From Deltaproteobacteria bacterium (GTDB taxonomy: Bacteria > Myxococcota_A > UBA9160 > UBA4427): a stretch of 22,684 nt of DNA. The stretch lies in contig DRKE01000317.1 of NCBI GenBank assembly GCA_011051925.1, positions 1 to 22,684 on the forward strand, given 5' to 3'. Positions 7,785 through 16,291 of the stretch are shown here, piece after piece. Under the pieces are notes generated by a model that was not told where the DNA came from, did no database searches, and saw only the letters and a program-made list of their open reading frames with translations. The position numbers and the translations under genes are program-made. Within the stretch, counting starts at the first letter, position 1, and every line of letters starts with the position of its first letter.

Positions 7785-8318
7785 TCATTCGATCGCGTCA
7801 CAGTCCATTCCGACGACCTGGAGGCGATCGAGCTTCCGGCAATCGAGGTGCCCGACGCATTCGTCCGACTCGAGAATACGGGACTGGCCTTCGACCGAGC
7901 TGTCGAGACGGACTTCGGAACGGAAACCCGAAAACTCGTACCCGCCGCGCAAGCGAGCCTTGTCCCTTCTCAATCGGGCGGAGACGAAGACCTTCTCCCC
8001 GGGCTGGAGATCGAGATCGACCTTGCATTCGAGTTCGGCGATCACGCCGGCCAGAACCGGTTCGACCTTATTGACGTCGCGTTTCGAGGACAATTCGATC
8101 GAGTAGCTGCCCGGCGCGAGCTCGAAGCGCCGGCCCTCGACTTCGGCGCCCTCGACCTTGCGGATCCGGATACCCGTTCCGGCGCGGATCTCGGCGCGCT
8201 CGCCAGGAGGCAGGTCCGCTCCGGAGAGGATGACCGGAGCGGCACAGGAGATCAGGAAGGTCGAGGCGGCAGAAACCAGGGTCGGGATCGAAGTCCGAAG
8301 AGCGGGTCGAATCGTCAT
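7785..8318 (-). CDS. Uncharacterised lipoprotein
   Basis: 177-residue predicted lipoprotein that I do not recognise. From the ATG at 8318 it starts with a signal peptide ending in a good lipobox, LISC (Cys25). An in-frame GTG at 8342 and TTG at 8354 are alternative starts; none has a strong ribosome-binding site. The mature part looks beta-rich: GTGIRIRKVEGAEVEGRRF, then ELAPGSYSIELS, a pattern reminiscent of PEGA-like periplasmic modules that present a peptide with a set geometry. The last 25 residues carry three cysteines (DECVGHLDC and GMDC), which could form disulfides in the periplasm. It lies downstream of the DUF4336 gene on the same strand after 194 bases. Confidence 0.7.
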   Translation of the reverse strand: MTIRPALRTSIPTLVSAASTFLISCAAPVILSGADLPPGERAEIRAGTGIRIRKVEGAEVEGRRFELAPGSYSIELSSKRDVNKVEPVLAGVIAELECKVDLDLQPGEKVFVSARLRRDKARLRGGYEFSGFRSEVRLDSSVEGQSRILESDECVGHLDCRKLDRLQVVGMDCDAIE

Positions 8319-8512
8319 GTCCGGAAGGATGTCACGGTTCACGGGCGTTCTCAAATCGTCTTCGGGGCGTCAGTTCGAGCGAGGGGAATCGCGAGTCCCC
8401 ACGCCGAGGGGAGTCGGATCGCGAAGCCCTTCTTTGAACACGAAGGATTCCGGCTGGAAAAGACGAATCGCATCGAGCGCGGTTGCCGGGCCGGAGGTTC
8501 CCGGGCCGCTCT

Positions 8513-9196
8513 TCAGATCCAGCCGAGTGCACGCTCGAGAATCACGGTCGCGTTCGTTCGGGCGCAAGCACCATGCGCGATGATCAATCCCTCGGGCTTC
8601 CACGCCAGCACCCGATCGCGGGCCGCGCGCGCCGGACCTCGTCGCAGGAAGGACGCGCGCCACTCTCGCGGCGTGCTGCCTTTTTCGCCGACGAGTCCGT
8701 CCAGGCGCATGATCGCGCCCTTGAGACCCCGGGCGCTCGCGGGATCGTGGCGTTGGACGAGGTCGCAGACGATCGCCGTCTTCGAGGGGCGATGGAAGAA
8801 GACGACTTCCTCCAAGGCGAACGAACCGCGGAAGACCACCTGGTCGAGGTCGGCCGCCCAGGCGGGATCGGGCTCGTCGCCGAGGGTCGATGTGAAGGCG
8901 AGATCGGATCGCCTCTCCGCCAATCCGGGCGCCGCATGGATCCGCGCTTCGGGCCAGCGTTCTGCCCATTCCTTCAAGAAGAGATGATGCAGCTTGTTGG
9001 GCGCGACGATCTCGCGAAGCGGCCCGATCGCTTCGACGGCGCCCGCGAGTTCGGGCGTGAGCGCGATCGGCGACCAGGCCCACGCGCTGCCGTCGGAAAG
9101 CCGTGCCACGACCATTCTCGTCGGGTACGGAAAGGTCATGAAGGAGACCGTCGGCCCCTCGGCGATCCAGAGCGATGGTCCCCATTCCTCGAGCAT
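8513..9196 (-). CDS. DUF4336-family protein
   Basis: 227 residues. The pattern LWIAEGP, YPTRMVVARLSDGSAWAWSP, then a His pair in NKLHHLFLKEW (His70, His71) and PEARIHAAPGLAERR matches DUF4336, proteins distantly related to the metallo-beta-lactamase fold. The classical HxHxDH motif is absent, so hydrolase activity is not implied. Function is unknown for the family. The start ATG has no clear ribosome-binding site (upstream is pyrimidine-rich), but starts further in would remove the conserved opening. CCGGG/CCCGG (8486-8490, 8500-8504) just after the stop may form a small hairpin. Confidence 0.75.
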   Translation of the reverse strand: MLEEWGPSLWIAEGPTVSFMTFPYPTRMVVARLSDGSAWAWSPIALTPELAGAVEAIGPLREIVAPNKLHHLFLKEWAERWPEARIHAAPGLAERRSDLAFTSTLGDEPDPAWAADLDQVVFRGSFALEEVVFFHRPSKTAIVCDLVQRHDPASARGLKGAIMRLDGLVGEKGSTPREWRASFLRRGPARAARDRVLAWKPEGLIIAHGACARTNATVILERALGWI

Positions 9197-9490
9197 GGGG
9201 AGAGGATAGCCCTGATCCGCCGTTGGTGTCGGCGGAAGAGGTCGGGGTCGTGGCGTCTTCGTGAAATCGAGCAGCGGGTGCTCCGATTCGCCTCGTCGGT
9301 CGTCCGTTCAGTGTGCACCGGAACTTCCAGCGCCCGAAGCGGCCCTCGTTGCGAGGTCCCCGGGGCCGCGGCAATCTCTGGAGCCCCTCCGGTGGGTGGC
9401 GTCTGCCTTTTCGCGGGGCCGCACGCCATGTTCGGCCCGAGATGGTGCGATGCGCCGAGGTCGAGAGAAGAGGTCGAGAGAAGGTGACGG

Positions 9491-10537
9491 ATGGTGAATG
9501 CACGGCTCTCCGGACGCGTCGGGTTGGCGCTCGGCAGTGGGGCCGCTCGTGGTTGGGCGCATATCGGCGTGATCCGTGCGCTCGAAGCCGCGGGCATCGT
9601 TCCTGAAATCATCGCTGGCACCAGCGTCGGCGCGATCGTCGGCGGCGCGTACGTCTCCGGCCAGTTCGACGAATTCGAGGCCTGGGTGAGAGCGCTCGAT
9701 CGGAGCAACGTGGTTCGCAACCTCGACCTGTCCTTTCGCGGAGGGCTCTTCAAGGGGACGCAATTCTTCGACTTCATGTCGCCGAAGCTTCCCGATCGCG
9801 ACATCGAGACCCTCGAACGCCCCTTTGCCGCCGTTGCCACGGACCTCGAGAACGGACGCGAGATCTGGTTGCGCGAGGGTTCGCTTCATTCCGCCCTCCG
9901 GGCCTCGGTGGCGATGCCCGGCTTGATCACGCCGGCGCGACGCGACGGCCGATGGCTGGTCGACGGCGGACTCGTCAACCCGGTGCCGGTCTCGCTGTGT
10001 CGTGCGATGGGGGCCGAGACCGTGATCGCCGTCGATCTCAACACGACGCTGCTACGACGGACACTGACGCCGCCGGGCCCCGACGAGACGCGAACGGAAC
10101 ACGAAGATCGGATCGAAGCGGGCGCCAACGCAGCCGAAGACGGCGGGAGTATCGAAGGAGCGGCGGCCGAAGGGGAAGTCGAGGGATCGCCCGTGCCCGC
10201 CGCCGAGTCGAGTCGGCTTCGTCGCTCGATCGAAGTCTGGGCCCGGGAGCTTCGCGATCGGATCGGCGGCGAAGGCGGGAATTCCCAACAAACCCTGCCT
10301 TCGCTCTACGAAGTGCTCGCCAACAGCCTGAACATCATGCAGATCCGCATCACCCGGAGTCGGATGGCGGGGGATCCGCCGGAACTGCTCATCACGCCCC
10401 AACTCGCGACCTTCGCGCTCCTCGACCTCGATCGTGGCGACGAAGCGATCCGTGAGGGCGAACGCGCCGCCCACCAGGCTCTGGCCTCCATGGCCGGTGC
10501 CGAATCTTCGTCGACGGGTCCGATGGGCAGGTCGTGA
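9491..10537 (+). CDS. Patatin-like phospholipase (RssA/NTE type)
   Basis: 348-residue serine lipid hydrolase with a Ser-Asp dyad. Seen: the oxyanion-hole glycine motif GSGAARG near residues 15-21, nucleophile elbow GTSVGA (Ser45) and the DGG motif (Asp158 in LVDGGLVNPVP). The substrate is probably a phospholipid or lysophospholipid ester. After the catalytic domain there is an acidic, Gly/Ala/Glu-rich segment at about 190-240, unlike the rest of the protein, then a helical tail (PSLYEVLANSLNIMQIRITR) found in this bacterial subgroup. No signal peptide, so cytoplasmic or peripheral to the membrane. Start ATG preceded by GAGAAGGTGA. The 294 bases upstream separate it from the divergent DUF4336 gene; I see no clear promoter in them. 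Confidence 0.93.
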   Translation: MVNARLSGRVGLALGSGAARGWAHIGVIRALEAAGIVPEIIAGTSVGAIVGGAYVSGQFDEFEAWVRALDRSNVVRNLDLSFRGGLFKGTQFFDFMSPKLPDRDIETLERPFAAVATDLENGREIWLREGSLHSALRASVAMPGLITPARRDGRWLVDGGLVNPVPVSLCRAMGAETVIAVDLNTTLLRRTLTPPGPDETRTEHEDRIEAGANAAEDGGSIEGAAAEGEVEGSPVPAAESSRLRRSIEVWARELRDRIGGEGGNSQQTLPSLYEVLANSLNIMQIRITRSRMAGDPPELLITPQLATFALLDLDRGDEAIREGERAAHQALASMAGAESSSTGPMGRS

Positions 10538-10540
10538 GCG

Positions 10541-10570
10541 GGGCCGACCGGTACAGCCATCCGGTGGCCC
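10541..10570 (+). terminator. Hairpin after the patatin gene
   Basis: GGGCCGACCGG (10541-10551) and CCGGTGGCCC (10561-10570) pair over ten positions with one bulged G, loop TACAGCCAT, starting three bases after the stop codon. TCGATTCTTCTC follows, a weak T-rich tail. Probable terminator or mRNA 3' end stabiliser. Confidence 0.5.
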
Positions 10571-10634
10571 TCGATTCTTCTCGGAAGCTCTGCCGACCCA
10601 ACGGGTTTCCGTCCGGATCGAAGAGCCCTGCCGC

Positions 10635-10663
10635 TCGACGAGTCGGGGTCGGGCCCATACCAT
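10635..10663 (+). promoter_or_regulatory. Possible sigma70 promoter of the YceI-family gene
   Basis: TCGACG (10635-10640) and TACCAT (10658-10663), each four of six to consensus with 17 bases between. Same spacing and -35 core as the maeB promoter. The leader would be about 24 bases. Confidence 0.35.
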
Positions 10664-10693
10664 CCGTGGAAAGTGGAAAAAGGAGAGTCGAAC

Positions 10694-11332
10694 ATGGTTC
10701 ATGGACTGCTGGAAGATCTACGGGTCCGGATCGTGATGCTGATGGTCGTCGTGGGGCTCGCGTCGGCGGCCATCGTCCCGGCGGTCTCGGCCGAGGAGGA
10801 TGCGACCGCGGCGGCGGGAGCCGCGCAGGCCATGGAAAGCGCTCCGGCGCCGCCCGGATGGATCAAGTTCGTGGGCAAGAACCTGATCATGAAGGCCAAA
10901 GGCACCTTCCACCGATGGCGCATCGTCGAGAGTTCGATCGATCCCGCTTCCCTGGAGGATGCGGTTGCCGTGGTCGAGGTCGACCTCTCGAGCGTCGATA
11001 CGGGGATCGAGCGTCGCGACAAGCATCTTCGAACGCCCGATTTCTTCGAGGTCGAGACCTATCCCGTCGCGACGGTTCGCGTCCATTCGCCGCGGCCGAT
11101 CGAGGATCCGAAGAGTGAGCATCCGCGTTATGAGGCCCTTTTCGACATCGATCTTCATGGGGTCGAGAAGACCGTCGAGGGGGAGATCGAATTGATCAGC
11201 GCCGATCCCATCGTCTTCGAGGGAGAACTCGTGATCGATCGGACCGACTTCGGGGTCGGGCCGAAACCGAGCGGCTGGAGCCCGATGACGCCGAAGGCGG
11301 AGATCCCCGTCCGCTTCCACGTCGAACTCTGA
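10694..11332 (+). CDS. Secreted YceI-family protein
   Basis: 212-residue protein with a signal peptide (hydrophobic 12-30, likely cleavage after AVSA at residue 33), then an Ala-rich spacer and a YceI domain from about residue 55. The domain shows the family pattern: FVGKNLIMKAKGTFHRWRI, VDLSSVDTGIERRDKHLRTP, FFEVETYPVATV and a final VIDRTDFGVGPK strand. YceI proteins are lipocalin-like beta barrels that bind polyisoprenoids or other amphiphiles in the periplasm. I chose the ATG at 10694 because AGGAG (10681-10685) lies eight bases before it; an upstream GTG at 10673 lacks one. Its stop is only eight bases from the convergent tatC stop. Ligand unknown. Confidence 0.9.
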   Translation: MVHGLLEDLRVRIVMLMVVVGLASAAIVPAVSAEEDATAAAGAAQAMESAPAPPGWIKFVGKNLIMKAKGTFHRWRIVESSIDPASLEDAVAVVEVDLSSVDTGIERRDKHLRTPDFFEVETYPVATVRVHSPRPIEDPKSEHPRYEALFDIDLHGVEKTVEGEIELISADPIVFEGELVIDRTDFGVGPKPSGWSPMTPKAEIPVRFHVEL

Positions 11333-11340
11333 TCGAGGGC

Positions 11341-12123
11341 TCAGCTTTCGTCGCGATTCGCGACCGCGCTCTCCGCCATCCTTGCATCGGAGCGGGCCTT
11401 CCGTCTCTCCGGATCGAAGATCCACGCGACGGCCACGCCCGCCAGATAGAGCACGATCAACGGTCCCGCCAGCAGGACCTGGCTCACGAAATCCGGGGGT
11501 GTCAGCAGGGCGCCCAGGACGAACATCACGACGATGGCATAGGGTGTCCCGGCGAAGAGCTGTCGGGCCGAGACGATCCTCGTGATCGCCAGGAAGAACA
11601 CGAAGAGCGGAAGTTCGAAGGCGATCCCGAAGGCGAGGAAGAGGCGCGTCGTCAGGCTGAAGACCTCCTTCATCGTCCAGGCCGAGACGACCCATTCGTT
11701 GTCCCAGCTGTTGAAGAACTGGAAGACGATCGGGAAGACGACGGAGTAGCCGAAGATCGCCCCTCCGGCGAAGAGCGCCGAGGAGAGAATCACGAAGGGC
11801 AGGATCGCTCGGCGTTCGTTGTCGTAGAGACCCGGGGCGACGAAGGCCCAGAGCTGCCAGAAGCTGACGGGCAGGGTCAGGATGAAGCCCGAGAGGATCG
11901 CGCATTTGATGTAGGTGAAGAAGATCTCGGTCGGCGCGATCGCCTGGAGATGGCTGTTCTTCGTGCTGAGGGCTTCGGTCGCGGGGGCGAGCAGGAAGCC
12001 GAAGATCTGTTCGGCGAAATTGAAGGAAAGGAGCGTTCCGATCGCGATGGCGCCCAGCGCCCAGGCGAGCCGGCGTCGCAGCTCGGCCAGATGGTCCGTG
12101 ATCGGGAGCGGCCGATCATCCAC
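11341..12123 (-). CDS. tatC: Twin-arginine translocase subunit TatC
   Basis: Multi-spanning inner-membrane receptor that binds twin-arginine signal peptides with TatB. 260 residues, six predicted membrane segments. Family marks seen: DHLAELRRR at 10-18, APTEIFFTYIK at 63-73, FVAPGLYDNER at 94-104 (Glu103 is the conserved signal-peptide contact), FGIAFELPL with Glu170 and LTPPD at 207-211. The C-terminal tail after about 235 is charged. The start is GTG at 12123, overlapping the end of the upstream TatA/B-family gene by eight bases, so the two are translationally coupled. Confidence 0.96.
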   Translation of the reverse strand: MDDRPLPITDHLAELRRRLAWALGAIAIGTLLSFNFAEQIFGFLLAPATEALSTKNSHLQAIAPTEIFFTYIKCAILSGFILTLPVSFWQLWAFVAPGLYDNERRAILPFVILSSALFAGGAIFGYSVVFPIVFQFFNSWDNEWVVSAWTMKEVFSLTTRLFLAFGIAFELPLFVFFLAITRIVSARQLFAGTPYAIVVMFVLGALLTPPDFVSQVLLAGPLIVLYLAGVAVAWIFDPERRKARSDARMAESAVANRDES

Positions 12124-12649
12124 GTGTCGGATCCGAGGGTTTCGAGCCCGAAACGGGCACGCTTCCGAGGTCCGGATCGGCGGTGGCCGTCTTCGCGGAT
12201 GCGCTCACGTCTGCGGCGGGTGCACCGGGCGAAGTCGTTCCGACGAACTCTTCCGATTCCGATTCCGGCTCGGGATCGTGATGCTCGTGATCGTTTCCGA
12301 GGGGAAGCTGCCCCGGATGGTTCGGTGGACCGGCGTCGCCGGCTCGAGCCCCAGGCGCCGGATCGGCCGTCGGGCCGCCGTCTTCGCCCGTCTTCGTCGG
12401 TGCGCCGTCCCCCGCCTGGGCGGGGCGATCCCCCGGGCGGTGGATCGTCTGGTGGCCGGTGAGATCATGTCGCAGGTCCTGCTGCAACTCGTCGAGGGCG
12501 AGCGATTGTCGGAGGTCGTTGCTGGCGCGTCGGAACTCCGCCAGACCGCGTCCCAACGTCCGTGCGAGTTCGGGCAGTCGCTTCGGCCCGAAGACCAGAA
12601 GCGCGACCACGAAAATCAGGAGCAGCTCCATCGGGCCGATACCGAACAT
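12116..12649 (-). CDS. tatB: TatA/TatB-family translocase subunit, probably TatB
   Basis: 177 residues: a short N-terminal membrane helix (about 8-20), the Gly-Pro hinge (FGPKRLPE, 20-27) and an amphipathic helix (LARTLGRGLAEFRRASNDLRQ). The MFGIGPMELL opening, the Glu8 in the membrane helix, the GP hinge and direct linkage to tatC favour TatB, which forms the signal-peptide receptor with TatC; TatA proteins usually have FG-T/S-K and are shorter. The last 110 residues are low complexity, Pro/Gly/Ala-rich with an acidic-His patch (GNDHEHHDPEPESESEE). No separate tatA gene is visible in the window. The ATG at 12649 has no strong ribosome-binding site. Confidence 0.85.
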   Translation of the reverse strand: MFGIGPMELLLIFVVALLVFGPKRLPELARTLGRGLAEFRRASNDLRQSLALDELQQDLRHDLTGHQTIHRPGDRPAQAGDGAPTKTGEDGGPTADPAPGARAGDAGPPNHPGQLPLGNDHEHHDPEPESESEEFVGTTSPGAPAADVSASAKTATADPDLGSVPVSGSKPSDPTRG

Positions 12650-12806
12650 GGGTCGACAAGTTAGCAGGTCGGAGGAATCGCTCGTATTCGATGGATGCCC
12701 CTCACGACGAGCTCCTTCAGGGGTGGGTGGGGATCGAAAAGCCGCGTCGCGAAGGGTTTTCCGTCCGCCTTCGGATGCGATCGGGAAGGAGTGGGGTGTG
12801 GAGGCG

Positions 12807-12844
12807 GGGCCGTGGCAACCCCCCCGGTTTATGCGCCACGGCCC
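12807..12844 (-). terminator. Strong hairpin downstream of the pilZ-domain gene
   Basis: GGGCCGTGGC (12807-12816) and GCCACGGCCC (12835-12844) are a perfect ten-base inverted repeat, with an inner AACC-CCCCC-GGTT stem (12817-12829). It begins 18 bases after the PilZ gene stop in the direction of transcription. No T-run follows, so it may end transcription with Rho or protect the 3' end of the HD-GYP/PilZ mRNA. Confidence 0.5.
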
Positions 12845-12862
12845 TCGCCCCCAGCGTGAACA

Positions 12863-13345
12863 TCAGAGTCGCTGACGGGTTCGTCGTGTTTCCGCATCGA
12901 ATCGATGCGACCGACTCTCCGCTCGAACCCGATCCGGGTCGAGCGCACGATCTCCTTCCCTCCTCGTCCGACCGATCTTGCGGGTGGGACGAACCCGCAT
13001 CATCGGCCGCTCGCCTTTTTCGCGCATCATGGCCAGACCTGCGTGCGCGCGGCCGTCCGCGGACTCCCGGCACCAGACGACTCGCGCGAGCCCGTCGATC
13101 GAGTGCTCTCCGTCGATATCGCGAAGCGTGATCTGGAGCAGTTCGCCGGGAAAGAGCCGCTCGCCCAGATCCAGGCCGAGGCCGGTGGCGGAGCGATCCT
13201 GGGTGTAGGCGACGCGCCGCGTATCGTCCGGCGATCGTCGTGGATAGCGGCTGTATTCGACGACGTGCACGGTCTGTTGTCGGGGTTCCGACCGGACCGG
13301 CGTGCCGGGCGGGCCCTGGGGTCGGGCTTCGGCAAAGGCCGTCAT
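12863..13345 (-). CDS. PilZ-domain protein, predicted c-di-GMP receptor
   Basis: 160-residue protein of the PilZ fold. The two c-di-GMP binding motifs are visible: RSEPR (RxxxR, Arg18 and Arg22) and DRSATG (DxSxxG, Asp50, Ser52, Gly55), 28 residues apart as in other PilZ domains, followed by the expected barrel strands (LFPGELLQITLRDI, DGLARVVWCRE, AGLAMM). The C-terminal 45 residues are very basic (RVRPTRKIGRTRREGDRAL) and may bind nucleic acid or membrane. The start ATG overlaps the HD-GYP stop as ATGA, so the receptor is made together with a predicted c-di-GMP phosphodiesterase. The frame continues upstream in the antisense-like shadow of the HD-GYP gene, but only this part has domain-like sequence. 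Confidence 0.82.
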   Translation of the reverse strand: MTAFAEARPQGPPGTPVRSEPRQQTVHVVEYSRYPRRSPDDTRRVAYTQDRSATGLGLDLGERLFPGELLQITLRDIDGEHSIDGLARVVWCRESADGRAHAGLAMMREKGERPMMRVRPTRKIGRTRREGDRALDPDRVRAESRSHRFDAETRRTRQRL

Positions 13346-14592
13346 GCCGCCCCCTGGCGGGCGGCTTCGAGCGCTTCCGCCGCGCCGTAGGGGGCGGAGG
13401 AAAGGGACTCGGCGGCACCCACGCGATCCGCTGCCCCGCTCTTCACGAGATCGCAGAAGAGACTCACGATCGCGGGATCGAACTGGCCCCGGGACCCGAG
13501 CGTGAGTTCGGTCAGCGCCTCGTCGCGACTCCGGGCCTTCCGGTAGGGTCGCTCGCAGGTCATGGCGTCGAAGGCATCGACGACGGCGATGATCCGCGAC
13601 GCCAGCGGGATGTCGTCTCCCGCCAACCCGTCGGGGTAGCCCGTGCCGTCGAACCGCTCGTGGTGATGGCGAACGGTGGTGGCGATCGGGGCGTCGAGGC
13701 CGAGGGGAAGCAGCAGCTTCTCGCCGATCGCGGGATGGTCCTGGATCGATTCGAGGCGGTCCGGTTCGGGCAGGGCGCGGCCCTGGAGGACGTCGCTGGT
13801 GGCACCGACCTTGCCGATGTCGTGGAGGAAGGCGGCCATCCGTACGTGGTCCCGTTCTTCCCGGGAGAGGCAGAGTCGGGCGGCGACGAGATCGGCGTAG
13901 AAGGCGACCCGGCGCGCATGGCCCCGCATGAAGAGATCGCGGCTCTCGATCGTTTCGGCGAGGACCTCGAGGAATTCGATCGTGCGCGGTCCGCTGACCC
14001 GGTTGCCGGCGAGGTCGGGACCCGGGGTCGGCTCCTCGAGGACGGCGCGGAGGCGTTCCTGGGCCAGCGGGCTGGCTTCGAGTTCTTCGAGGACGATCGT
14101 GGCGTCGCGGCCGCGGCCGAGGACCCGGCTGATGCCCTCGAGAAAGAAGACCATGCGTTCGCGGCTCTCGCGGCGTTCGAGGGCCCGCTCGACCGAGGCG
14201 GTGACCTGGACGACGTCGAAGGGCTTCGTCAGATAATCGAAGACGCCGTGTCGGATGCCCTCGACGGCCGTCTCGACCGAGCCGCATCCGGTGATGATGA
14301 TGATCTCGGTCTGCGGGAATTCGGCACGGATCGTCCGCATCAATTCGTCGCCCTTCATGCCGGGCATGTTGAGGTCGACCGTGACGAGGTCGATCGCTTC
14401 GGTCCGCAGGATCTCGAGTGCCTCGGCACCGTCCTCGGCGGTCGTGACCTGGTGGCTTCCCGACAGGATCATCCGCAGCGATTCTCTCGGTCCGCGCTCA
14501 TCGTCCACGACGAGCAGCCGTGCCGGTCGCCGTCCGGTGGGCGGTCCGGGCAGGGCCCCGGGCGCGTCGTTCCTGTCCTTGTCGAATGTCAT
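13342..14592 (-). CDS. Response regulator with HD-GYP domain (RpfG type), predicted c-di-GMP phosphodiesterase
   Basis: 416 residues. Receiver domain at about 24-140 with acidic pair Asp30-Asp31, phosphoacceptor Asp73 (VDLNMPG), Thr101 and Lys123 (LTKPF). HD-GYP domain at about 200-390 with His225 (GHARRV), HD at 257-258 (LHDIGK), His286, HH at 310-311, DGTGYP (315-320) and Asp339; all expected metal- and substrate-binding positions are kept, so hydrolysis of c-di-GMP to pGpG/GMP is likely. The two domains are joined by an acidic linker. The stop overlaps the PilZ start. A sigma54 promoter lies so close upstream that the transcript would begin only a few bases before the ATG, and no ribosome-binding site is visible. 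The cognate kinase is not certain; the composite kinase of the upstream operon is the nearest. Confidence 0.94.
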   Translation of the reverse strand: MTFDKDRNDAPGALPGPPTGRRPARLLVVDDERGPRESLRMILSGSHQVTTAEDGAEALEILRTEAIDLVTVDLNMPGMKGDELMRTIRAEFPQTEIIIITGCGSVETAVEGIRHGVFDYLTKPFDVVQVTASVERALERRESRERMVFFLEGISRVLGRGRDATIVLEELEASPLAQERLRAVLEEPTPGPDLAGNRVSGPRTIEFLEVLAETIESRDLFMRGHARRVAFYADLVAARLCLSREERDHVRMAAFLHDIGKVGATSDVLQGRALPEPDRLESIQDHPAIGEKLLLPLGLDAPIATTVRHHHERFDGTGYPDGLAGDDIPLASRIIAVVDAFDAMTCERPYRKARSRDEALTELTLGSRGQFDPAIVSLFCDLVKSGAADRVGAAESLSSAPYGAAEALEAARQGAA

Positions 14593-14865
14593 GCCCGGGA
14601 TCAGAGCAAATCGTGTGCCAGGTTCAGCCAGTCGGCGGGCGCGACCCGATCGGCTGCGTAACCCACTGGAAAACCGGGGGTTTTCATTCGGACACGAGAA
14701 TGAGAACGGGGTCGCAATTTTGTCGCAACCCGTCCCGATCCTGCCTCCCGAGGCGCCGATCGATCCTCAAGCCTTTGGAATCAAAGAAGATTTCGTGATG
14801 TACGAATTCGAACAGGGCACTCGGGCCGTCGGTACCAGCGCGTACGTCGCCGGGCCTGGATTCCC
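14593..14865. promoter_or_regulatory. Regulatory region of the HD-GYP/PilZ operon
   Basis: 273 bases between two co-directional minus-strand genes. Besides the sigma54 promoter it contains AAAACC-GGG-GGTTTT (14670-14684), a perfect six-base inverted repeat about 75 bases upstream of the predicted transcript start, and two direct copies of GTCGCAA (14711-14717 and 14722-14728) with an 11-base period, one DNA helical turn, about 117-134 bases upstream. These sit where enhancer sites of a sigma54 activator are expected. Confidence 0.5.
14605..14620 (-). promoter_or_regulatory. Sigma54 (-24/-12) promoter of the HD-GYP/PilZ operon
   Basis: Read on the minus strand: TGGCAC-ACGAT-TTGCT, identical to the consensus TGGCAC-N5-TTGC[A/T]. 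The expected transcript start is about 14594, two bases before the ATG at 14592, implying a nearly leaderless message. Confidence 0.75.
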
Positions 14866-16236
<1,371 letters not shown>

Positions 16237-16254
16237 GCCGCGAGCTTATCACGC

Positions 16255-16276
16255 GCCCCGCCGCCTGACGCGGGGC
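16255..16276 (-). promoter_or_regulatory. Intercistronic hairpin between kinase and response-regulator genes
   Basis: GCCCCGC (16255-16261) and GCGGGGC (16270-16276), a perfect seven-base GC stem with an eight-base loop, fills the 55-base gap between the two genes. It may set the relative amounts of the two proteins by attenuation or mRNA processing. Confidence 0.35.
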
Positions 16277-16291
16277 CCGGACCCGGCCCGA

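Noticed and set aside
13346..14287. Upstream part of the long frame that contains the PilZ gene
   Set aside because: This part lies over the HD-GYP gene in another frame and is Arg/Pro-rich shadow sequence. Only the section from the ATG at 13345 has domain-like sequence.
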